From Arthrobacter cryoconiti (GTDB taxonomy: Bacteria; Actinomycetota; Actinomycetes; Actinomycetales; Micrococcaceae), in the NCBI RefSeq assembly GCF_020905375.1, contig NZ_JAJJBU010000034.1, positions 1 to 40,732 on the forward strand: a stretch of 40,732 nucleotides of DNA, read 5' to 3'. A program made the position numbers and the translations under genes. A model generated the notes under the pieces. It did no database searches. It worked only from the letters and a program-made list of their open reading frames with translations, and was not told where the DNA came from. Every line of letters begins with the position of its first letter. Position 1 is the first letter of the stretch. Positions 35,080 to 40,732 of the stretch are shown in pieces.

Positions 35080-37122
35080 ATGTCGAAAAAGATACCCGGT
35101 CAAGATCATGATGACAATCGGGAAATTTCGATAGGTGTATGCATACCGGAAAACTTAGACGCCGTAGTTGAATTGGGAAACAGATTCAAGAAATATCTCG
35201 GGCTCTACCCGTCAAGTGCGATTATGGAGTCGATAAAAGGCTACAGAGTCATTGGGGCATTTGAAAATGAAACACTCGTTGGATATGTTCTGTTCGACTT
35301 GCCATACGCAGATATTCGGCTAGTACATTTGTGTGTTAGCGATTCACATCGATCGATCGGGATAGCGCGCAAACTCGTAGATTCGATCCAAGACCGACAT
35401 GGGGACCGACAGAGAATCCGGCTCAAATGTCGTCGTGACTATGGCGCCCACAAAATGTGGCCAAAGCTCGGATTTGAGGCGCAAAGTCTTCCGACGGGTC
35501 GCGGTCTTGGGAAGGCTGAAATGACCGCATGGTCTCGTAGCTTCGGTCAGCCTGATCTTTTCTCATCGGCCATTGAAGACGATACTCGAGTGCAAGCGGT
35601 ACTCGACACGAATGTCGTCCTGGACCTCGTCTTAGAACGTAACGCCCTAACTCGGGAATACTTTGAGGCTCCGGCTTTGGATGGAGAAGTGATGTATTGC
35701 ACTACTCGTTCAATAAATAATGAGCTGTCCGAGACTAAGGTGCTGAGCCAACGACGTAAAGTCATGGCAGCCATGTTGAGATTTGAGAACCTTGCTTCGG
35801 ACTTGGATCTATGCGAGAAATTGACCGAGGAAGTCATAGCGGAGATCAGTCCTCGGATTTTGGCAAGAGACAAGAGTCTCGGCAATGACGCCCGCGTACT
35901 GGCTGAGACGATTACATCGGGAGCATCGGTCTTGCTAACAAATGATGACAACGCCGCAAATGTTCTTCGTCCCATAGCGCTCAAGCATGGCGTTGAAATA
36001 CTTCATCCGTCCCAGTTGGTTGTCATGATCGACAAGCTTCGAGATGTCCGTGATGATTCTCCCAATAGGATTCAGAATACATCGTTCACAATTTCCACGG
36101 CCTCGGCAGGGGCAGACAGAGACCTAAGCCACCTGGTTAGTTCGTTCAGCGGTGAGTCCAAGCCAGAATTCATGAAGCGCATTCGGTCCACTTCGGTTGC
36201 TAATATTCGCGTCGTTCATGCCACCGATAGCATCCTTGCAGATGGAATCGTCTCAACGTGGATTATTGGGAACGCACTCATGGTTGACCTCCTTCGTGTG
36301 CGCCGATCACCGCTGAGTCGGACTCTTCTAAAACAACTGGTTTTCCAGCTCAGACACGAAGCGCTTGAGTCCGGGCTTGCTCGGATCCTAGTAGTTGACC
36401 CCCATCCAGGTGGAGGGGAAGCTGCGGTCTCTGTCTTCGTTGATGAAGGTGCTAAGCAGACTAACGGTAACTGGACCTTCGAAGTTGTTGATGCACAGCT
36501 GACCTCCCGAGACCTGGCCAACGGACTTGTCGGGGATTGGGACGTTCGGCCGTGGCTAACTCAGACACCTGAAACCGCTGAGAGCTGCGCGCGATTGGAG
36601 CGAGAACTTTGGCCGCTTAAGATTCTGGATGCACCACTGACCTGCTACATTGTTCCCATTAGGCAGCATTTTGCTAGCGAACTACTTGGTTACGACACGC
36701 CTCTACTTCCCAGAGAGTCAAGTCTCGGAATCAGTCGACGTCACGTATACTACAAGGCTGATGGAATACGTCCTCAAGCTCCTGGCCGAATTCTCTGGTA
36801 TGCCAGCGGCGCCAAGGGAGGACAGATCGTCGCGGCTTCACAGCTCTTGAGTTCTCATCGTGGCCGTCCTGAGTCCTTGCACGCGCGGTTTCAAAAATAT
36901 GGTGTATGGACGCTGACTGACGTGAATCACCACTCACAGAGGACGGGTGTAGCAATCGCAATTAGATTCGGTGACACGGAGGTCTTACGGCATCCAGTCA
37001 AGTTGTCAGAAGCAGAATCTATTGTGGTGAGTTATGGAAGCTCGCTCGGTCAAGTACCGACAGCTCGGGCGATATCTGCAGAGGCTTTTACTGAAATTTA
37101 TGGAAGGGGAATGAACCGTTGA
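35080..37122 (+). CDS. GNAT acetyltransferase-PIN nuclease-PUA/ASCH-like fusion protein
   Basis: This 680-aa protein combines several nucleic-acid-related domains. Residues 15-150 are a GNAT domain, with the acetyl-CoA loop SDSHRSIGIARKLV (R91-x-x-G94-x-A96) and the terminal KMWPKLGFE. Residues 172-315 are a PIN domain: VLDTN (Asp176), INNELSE (Glu215), GNDARVLAE (Asp270) and LLTNDD (Asp289), a full acidic set. Residues about 365-475 resemble a second, degenerate acyltransferase. The C-terminal part (about 515-650) is PUA/ASCH-like: YIVPIRQHF and RILWYASGAKGGQIVAAS align visibly with the same motif in the next gene. A GTG at 35074 is the alternative start. TTGCCA/TATCAG 17 bp apart, just upstream, is a weak promoter candidate. 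Confidence 0.75.
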   Translation: MSKKIPGQDHDDNREISIGVCIPENLDAVVELGNRFKKYLGLYPSSAIMESIKGYRVIGAFENETLVGYVLFDLPYADIRLVHLCVSDSHRSIGIARKLVDSIQDRHGDRQRIRLKCRRDYGAHKMWPKLGFEAQSLPTGRGLGKAEMTAWSRSFGQPDLFSSAIEDDTRVQAVLDTNVVLDLVLERNALTREYFEAPALDGEVMYCTTRSINNELSETKVLSQRRKVMAAMLRFENLASDLDLCEKLTEEVIAEISPRILARDKSLGNDARVLAETITSGASVLLTNDDNAANVLRPIALKHGVEILHPSQLVVMIDKLRDVRDDSPNRIQNTSFTISTASAGADRDLSHLVSSFSGESKPEFMKRIRSTSVANIRVVHATDSILADGIVSTWIIGNALMVDLLRVRRSPLSRTLLKQLVFQLRHEALESGLARILVVDPHPGGGEAAVSVFVDEGAKQTNGNWTFEVVDAQLTSRDLANGLVGDWDVRPWLTQTPETAESCARLERELWPLKILDAPLTCYIVPIRQHFASELLGYDTPLLPRESSLGISRRHVYYKADGIRPQAPGRILWYASGAKGGQIVAASQLLSSHRGRPESLHARFQKYGVWTLTDVNHHSQRTGVAIAIRFGDTEVLRHPVKLSEAESIVVSYGSSLGQVPTARAISAEAFTEIYGRGMNR

Positions 37123-37568
37123 CACTGAGGAATTCATCCACTTCCGACCGCAGCGCTGTTCTCATGTCCATTCAGACAAGGTACGTCAGGCTCATCCTAG
37201 ATGGCACTAAGAAGTTTGAACTCAGGCGGAGGGTGCCAAATCGGGCTACTGGAATGACAGTTTTCGTGTACTCCTCGGGACAAGATCGCGCCATCATGGC
37301 CCATGCCAAAGTCGCAGATGTGGCCACCGGAACCCCGGAGTCAATATGGAAGAGATTCTCGTTAGAGCTAGGCGTGAATCGGCAAGAGTTCGATGATTAT
37401 TTTCAAGGAGTCGAAATTGCGTATGCCCTTCAGCTCAGCGAGGTGACACCTAGCCAGAGGCCGGTTAGCTTGGCTGAACTCCGATCTGATCTTGGGCTAG
37501 AGCCCCCTCAGAGCTGGCGCTATCTGGGCTCTGATTCACATGCTCGCCTATTAGCGACCACAGCATAG
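37119..37568 (+). CDS. ASCH-domain protein coupled to the GNAT-PIN fusion
   Basis: This 149-aa protein is a single ASCH/PUA-like beta barrel: LMSIQTRYVRLILDGTKKFE (the substrate-side helix with K and E conserved in ASCH proteins), then VFVYSSGQDRAIMAHAKVAD, and near the end PVSLAELR and PPQSWRYL. ASCH domains bind RNA; the E. coli member YqfB hydrolyses N4-acetylcytidine. The start is a TTG overlapping the stop of the fusion gene (TTGA) with AAGGGGA eight bases upstream, so the two are made together; an in-frame ATG at 37164 is the alternative. Pairing with an acetyltransferase suggests opposing or coupled chemistry on RNA, which is inference. Confidence 0.8.
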   Translation: MTLRNSSTSDRSAVLMSIQTRYVRLILDGTKKFELRRRVPNRATGMTVFVYSSGQDRAIMAHAKVADVATGTPESIWKRFSLELGVNRQEFDDYFQGVEIAYALQLSEVTPSQRPVSLAELRSDLGLEPPQSWRYLGSDSHARLLATTA

Positions 37569-37771
37569 TCAATGCCAAGATTTGGTACCGCCTCCGCCTG
37601 ACACGTACGTGCGCGGCGGTAATCGGCAGAGGTTGTAACTTGGGCCGTCCTTTAGCTAGCAAAAGTCAAATTTATGACATACCGCGCCATATCGTCAAGA
37701 ATGGCGTCTATCTTCGCCTGCACCGGAGCGGCGGTTCTGCCATTAGTGCACTGTCAACAGATCATTAGTGT

Positions 37772-38614
37772 GTGGAACTCTTCGAAATCGTAAAAATAGC
37801 TGGTGCCGTTCTCGCGGCACTGATTGCATCCAGAACCATATGGTCTGGAACCAGAAAGTGGTATCTGAAAGGCTGGGGTAGCCGCCGTGTGTGGCGGAAG
37901 AAGCTCAATCTCATATCCAACTGGGTTACTGACGAGTATGTGAAAGATCTACTTGGCACACCAGTGTTTCGGAATCAAGGCTCCGTATCAGATGGTACCC
38001 AAGGTGAGAAAAAGGCATGGATTGACCGTGTTTATTCGACGCCACATGCCTTCGTCGCCACTCGCAGCATAAACGAGCGAGTCGAAGCGTGGTCGGTCAC
38101 CGTCATTGACCCGAAGTTTTTGTGGAGCGTTGAGAATGCAACGTTTGGCATCATTAGGGGAAAATTGGGCCGCTCGACTTTTGAGTCACTCAATGCGAAG
38201 CCATCTGGATGGATTGAGTCGTGTGGTGCCAACACGTATGAATACGCCGAAGTAAGCTATTTGGGTAACCCTGGCGGGTACCAGAACTTCACCTTCATGC
38301 ATACGCAGGCTGGAATCGGCGCTATCCATCCAAGCGGTCACAGCCTAGTGATCGCTGGAGTTTTCTCCGGTGGCACGGATTCTTCAAAAGTCCATGCGCA
38401 GGCACCGCCAGATGAAACCCGTAAGAAGACCACTGTGAACACCATTTTGGTGACGTCCCCCAGTCTTATTGTCAAAAACATTCCCAAGCATGGCTGGCCA
38501 GTCGCAGGTCGTGAGCAAACCAGATTGCTCCATCAATACCGTCGTCCTCATGTTTCTTGGCCGAAGAGACTAATTGAATGGGGGCGTCAGAGATTGACGA
38601 GATTAGGAACATGA
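37772..38614 (+). CDS. Membrane-anchored protein, partner of the TIR gene
   Basis: The 280-aa product has one N-terminal transmembrane helix (about 7-26: VKIAGAVLAALIASRTIW) followed by basic residues, so the large remainder should be cytoplasmic. The soluble part contains conserved-looking aromatic and glycine motifs (AWSVTVIDPKFLW; LGRSTFESL; YEYAEVSYLGNPGGYQNFTF). It reminds me of uncharacterised proteins annotated with an ETEC_3214 domain, which I recall but cannot verify here. The GTG at 37772 has no Shine-Dalgarno sequence. The TIR gene follows within 50 bp, so the pair is probably one operon. A role as membrane effector or tether is inferred. Confidence 0.65.
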   Translation: MELFEIVKIAGAVLAALIASRTIWSGTRKWYLKGWGSRRVWRKKLNLISNWVTDEYVKDLLGTPVFRNQGSVSDGTQGEKKAWIDRVYSTPHAFVATRSINERVEAWSVTVIDPKFLWSVENATFGIIRGKLGRSTFESLNAKPSGWIESCGANTYEYAEVSYLGNPGGYQNFTFMHTQAGIGAIHPSGHSLVIAGVFSGGTDSSKVHAQAPPDETRKKTTVNTILVTSPSLIVKNIPKHGWPVAGREQTRLLHQYRRPHVSWPKRLIEWGRQRLTRLGT

Positions 38615-38660
38615 TATTGGTACGCTTACCTGGGAATTCGTGCCGAGGATGGGGAGTATC

Positions 38661-39566
38661 TTGAAGGTCTTTATTAGTTGGTCAGGTGACCGGAGTAAAG
38701 CAGTAGCGAGGGAAGTTAAGACTTGGGTCAAGGAAGTCTTTCAGACTTCGATCGTCTTCATGAGTGACGAGGACATCAGCGCTGGTACCAACTGGTCAGA
38801 GCGGATTAAGAAAGAACTGGCGGATACGAAAATCGGTATCATCTGCCTTACCCCCGAGAACCAGGATGCCAAGTGGATTAACTTCGAGATGGGCGCGCTA
38901 TCAAAGGCTGTCGACGGCGACGACACTCGCGTTATTCCGCTGCTAATCGGCTTTGAAAGCACAGGGCAAGTTGGTCAGCCTGCCGTGTCATTCAATATGA
39001 TCAAGATGGACCAGAACGGGTTTAGGAAGGCGGCCAAGTCCATCAACGAGGTCATCATCGAGGCCCACCGCCGTGACAGGGCGTCGCTCGAAAACGTTTC
39101 TGACGTCTGGTGGAAGAAGATCAAGCGGGAAGCAGAGAAGGCGGCGGCCAAGCTGCCAGATGACCTCCCGGCCCCGCGAGACCAAGCGGAACTCATCGAA
39201 GAAGTCCTTTATACGGTTCGAAGTATTGAGAAACGTGCGATCGTTTCTGGGCTTGTGCCCATATCCATGCTCAACGACCAAGAACTAATGGCGCGTCAGA
39301 AGCAACAGCTTCAGAACGAGATCGGTTACTTGATTGCCGCTGATGCAAAAGAGCCTCGCCGGAAAGGTGACTTCTCACAGGTCATGCTCAATGACAAATG
39401 GGTGCGGGTTTCAACACGCTACGAACTGTCTCAGGAGACCAAGGGCGAGATCCGTCGCATTGTCGTCAACATTCTGGGGCAGGATCTTGATATCGCCTTC
39501 GTGCAAGACAATGGCGTAGAAGCCATGAAGAATTATTTGAAAGCGTCAGAAACCGGGCAAGGCTAG
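38661..39566 (+). CDS. TIR-domain protein, candidate NAD-cleaving or signalling defence protein
   Basis: Residues 1-135 form a bacterial TIR domain: KVFISWSGDRS (2-12), MSDEDISAGTNW (34-45) and WINFEMGAL (72-80), in which Glu76 is the catalytic glutamate of NAD-hydrolysing TIR enzymes. The C-terminal about 165 residues are mostly helical (KKIKREAEKAAAKL; AELIEEVLYTVRSIEKR) and unrecognised; they may mediate oligomerisation or sensing. The TTG at 38661 has GGGGAG four bases upstream and gives the typical N-terminus MKVFISWSG; a GTG at 38640 is the alternative. TIR proteins deplete NAD+ or make cyclic ADP-ribose signals in several phage-defence systems; that role is inferred from family and context. 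Confidence 0.88.
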   Translation: MKVFISWSGDRSKAVAREVKTWVKEVFQTSIVFMSDEDISAGTNWSERIKKELADTKIGIICLTPENQDAKWINFEMGALSKAVDGDDTRVIPLLIGFESTGQVGQPAVSFNMIKMDQNGFRKAAKSINEVIIEAHRRDRASLENVSDVWWKKIKREAEKAAAKLPDDLPAPRDQAELIEEVLYTVRSIEKRAIVSGLVPISMLNDQELMARQKQQLQNEIGYLIAADAKEPRRKGDFSQVMLNDKWVRVSTRYELSQETKGEIRRIVVNILGQDLDIAFVQDNGVEAMKNYLKASETGQG

Positions 39567-39684
39567 GACTGAATATTGGGCTCTCAACGTTTCCATTGAA
39601 CTCCCAGGAGATGGTAATGCGATGAACTTCGTCGCCACCAGGGCACCATAGCAAGTAGCTGACCTCGTCACCATGACTTTCTAT
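39550..39684 (-). pseudogene. Truncated phage-type gene fragment (DUF6527-like)
   Basis: The minus strand encodes DEVSYLLWCPGGDEVHRITI and then SWEFNGNVESPIFSPSLAR, which matches the WCPGC-x-EAH...W-x-FNGD...PTFSPSL pattern of small phage/plasmid proteins of the DUF6527 type. The similarity ends at about 39550-39560, where the frame enters the antisense of the TIR gene's last codons. The N-terminus lacks an in-frame start; the nearest ATG (39687) is one frame off. It is therefore a remnant truncated at the 3' side and possibly frameshifted at the 5' side. Confidence 0.6.
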
Positions 39685-39854
39685 GCATACCCTCCTGACT
39701 TGTACTCCGTCACTTTCTCACCTACTACATAAGCTGCAATGCGTTCCGCAGGCTCAGCGGGTTCGTTTAATTTCTGGTTTGCAAGTTCATAGCGGCCTTC
39801 GAGTGCGGCCTTGACTACCTTCGCTAATTCGGAATGATCGCGCGGTGGATAGCC
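39681..39854 (-). pseudogene. Remnant of the gene upstream of the DUF6527-like fragment
   Basis: A 57-codon open frame with strong protein-like composition (HSELAKVVKAALEGRYELAN, then KLNEPAEPAERIAAYVVGEKV) ends in TAG overlapping the start region of the DUF6527-like fragment. It has no start codon and is closed upstream by TGA at 39855-39857, so only the C-terminal end of a gene seems to be left. Confidence 0.45.
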
Positions 39855-39857
39855 TCA

Positions 39858-40138
39858 GTTGGTACCGGTAATCCACGTAGTTGGAGTGTCACCTCATGAC
39901 TTCGTGGACACCGAATCTCGTGATTTCGTAGGCAGTGAGTCTCATGGCATCAAGTACGTGGACTACCTGTCCCAAACAGGGCTATCCGCCAGTCTGCGGG
40001 TCGAATCCGGTAGGACAATGCCATCGCGCATGGTCCTCGTGGTGTCACGATCCTGAGGCGCCGTTGAGGACTGCTTTGCAACTTAGGTGCGTATTTGGTG
40101 AGGGGTGGATAGTCGAGGCTTAAACGTTCGGATCTGGT
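39858..40138 (+). other. Non-coding or decayed segment near the right island end
   Basis: No gene is supported. A short open frame (39859-40056) covers the 24-bp tandem repeat described separately, but shows no family features. Confidence 0.35.
39893..39948 (+). repeat. Imperfect 24-bp tandem repeat, about 2.3 copies
   Basis: Units 39893-39916 and 39917-39940 are about 70% identical (CTC[A/G]TGA[C/T]TTCGT...) and are followed by a third partial unit, CTCATGGC. Translated in the plus frame they give an 8-residue repeat (HDFVDTES / RDFVGSES / HG). Confidence 0.55.
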
Positions 40139-40163
40139 GTGTTCCCGCCGGGAACACTTTTTT
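40139..40163 (+). terminator. Rho-independent terminator
   Basis: GTGTTCCC (40139-40146) pairs perfectly with GGGAACAC (40150-40157) around a 3-nt loop and is followed by six T residues. The gene it served has decayed or lies further upstream in the TIR operon. Confidence 0.88.
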
Positions 40164-40246
40164 CTGGACTGGCCCGGACTGTGTCGTACTGGGCCGGAAA
40201 TCCGCAAGAACCCGCCACTTCCGTTTGTTTGTAAGGGCTGAAAGCC

Positions 40247-40269
40247 GGTTCGAATCCCACCTTGGGCAC
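40247..40269 (+). other. attR-like site (diverged tRNA-Leu 3' end)
   Basis: Twenty-one of 23 bases match the 3' end of tRNA-Leu at 28949-28971. No full tRNA precedes it. It marks the right end of the island, about 11.3 kb from attL; the two mismatches indicate a separate origin or later drift. Confidence 0.7.
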
Positions 40270-40272
40270 GGT

Positions 40273-40296
40273 AAACCTCCTGGTGACAGGGGGTTT
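40273..40296 (+). terminator. Hairpin behind attR, terminator-like
   Basis: AAACCTCCT (40273-40281) pairs with AGGGGGTTT (40288-40296) with one G-U pair around a 6-nt loop and continues into T. It occupies the position of the inverted repeat beside attL. Confidence 0.6.
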
Positions 40297-40307
40297 TCGT
40301 GTTTAAG

Positions 40308-40336
40308 TGTTGACACGATGTTGGCAAGTGTTGACA
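40308..40336 (+). repeat. Two TGTTGACA boxes, candidate integrase arm sites
   Basis: TGTTGACA occurs at 40308-40315 and 40329-40336, each preceded by AAG (an 11-bp direct repeat, 21 bp apart). The first lies 39 bases after the att core, exactly as on the left side. Confidence 0.5.
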
Positions 40337-40688
40337 GGCGTGGATACTCTGTTGAGGTCTTGTTATGCAGCGTGATGGGTTTCTGACGCTGATTTAGCTG
40401 TTTGTTATTGGCAGCTCTTTTCTGGTTGTTTCGGCGGGGCCGTAATCCGCTTACTACCTTCTTCATAGTCATTCGGGGCCGATTCCTCATGACCGGGGCT
40501 GGGTTGCTTGGGTTGCCGCTGGACCGGATGACTGGGCAGGGGAGCGGGGGGTGAGTTCTTAGATCCGTTCGAACTGCTTCTGTTGCAATGACCATTAGAA
40601 TTCAATCCTTGGTGGGCAGAAACTCATGGCCCTTGACAGTTGAGTTGGGCCAGCAATTCTGGGCTACGTTGACGTGCTGCGCGGATAG
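40337..40688. other. 352-bp segment without a supported gene
   Basis: Minus-strand open frames (for example 40405-40605) encode low-complexity Pro/Ser/Lys-rich sequence with no family features. I see no promoter, RNA gene or integrase remnant here. Confidence 0.3.
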
Positions 40689-40732
40689 TGAACCGTCCCG
40701 GATTTGATGCCGCTGTCTTTTTTGAGAAAGAT
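40689..40732 (+). mobile_element. Possible terminus of an IS3-family element, cut by the window end
   Basis: TGAACCGTCCCGGATTTGAT resembles the TGAACCGCCCCGG-type ends I know from actinobacterial IS3-family insertion sequences. A GAGAAAG ribosome-binding-site-like sequence lies in the last bases, so a gene (perhaps the transposase orfA) may start just outside. Confidence 0.35.

Noticed and set aside
37645-37760. Minus-strand frame reading APVQAKIDAILDDMARYVI before a stop near 37660
   Set aside because: Looks somewhat protein-like but is under 45 codons, lacks a start and motif; at most a remnant, not strong enough to annotate.
40083-40605. Overlapping minus-strand frames at the right edge
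   Set aside because: They run through the att-like site and terminator and encode low-complexity sequence; no family features.
28971-40732. CRISPR array or cas genes in the island
   Set aside because: No regularly spaced identical repeats are present; the only tandem repeat (39893-39948) is imperfect, has no spacers and no cas genes nearby.

Overview
The window is chromosomal DNA from a high-GC Gram-positive bacterium, most likely Micrococcaceae (Arthrobacter-like). This rests on the gene set and order (def-fmt-rsmB-rpe, a riboswitch-led rib operon, hisE-hisG-hisF, a trp operon lacking trpD/trpF/trpG and carrying the actinobacterial Trp-region membrane protein and HGxxPAAW protein, lgt, gltBD, pyk, an ANTAR response regulator). 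Frequent GTG/TTG starts, stop/start overlaps (GTGA, ATGA, TTGA) and leaderless starts 5-8 nt after TAnnnT boxes fit the same group. The assignment is by recognition, not by a database search.

Core part, 1 to about 28,970. A PD-(D/E)XK nuclease-like gene is followed by def, fmt, rsmB and rpe. An FMN riboswitch (4903-5043) precedes a PnuC-type flavin transporter and a tightly overlapping ribD-ribE-ribB-ribA-ribH operon; ribB and ribA are separate, overlapping genes. Then come hisE, hisG and hisF, ending in duplicated terminator-like hairpins; a divergent mycothiol-type DinB-fold gene; hisI; trpE; a Trp-region membrane protein; a HGxxPAAW protein; trpC, trpB, trpA; and lgt with a strong terminator. 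gltB-gltD and a TTG-started pyk follow. A 23-bp perfect hairpin separates pyk from the convergent ANTAR-type response regulator (pdtaR-like). tRNA-Leu(CAA) closes the core.

Island, about 28,971 to 40,269. A tyrosine integrase lies directly downstream of tRNA-Leu, and a diverged copy of the tRNA 3' end lies at 40,247-40,269. Cargo: (1) an Mrr-like nuclease fused to a STAND-type NTPase (Avs/nSTAND3-like); (2) a minus-strand pair made of a small lipoprotein-like reading frame with no canonical start and an unrecognised soluble protein, followed by a possible frameshifted tail; (3) a 680-aa GNAT-PIN-(PUA/ASCH-like) fusion translationally coupled to a stand-alone ASCH protein; (4) a membrane-anchored protein next to a TIR-domain protein. 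Decayed gene fragments, an imperfect 24-bp tandem repeat and several hairpins fill the rest. The composition suggests a defence island. The GNAT-PIN-ASCH/ASCH pair and the membrane/TIR pair look like the least described systems.

Right edge. Past the second tRNA fragment, a hairpin and two TGTTGACA boxes 21 bp apart sit at the same offset as two TGTGGACA boxes beside tRNA-Leu, which suggests a second, related element integrated in tandem. The last about 45 bases resemble the terminus of an IS3-family element.
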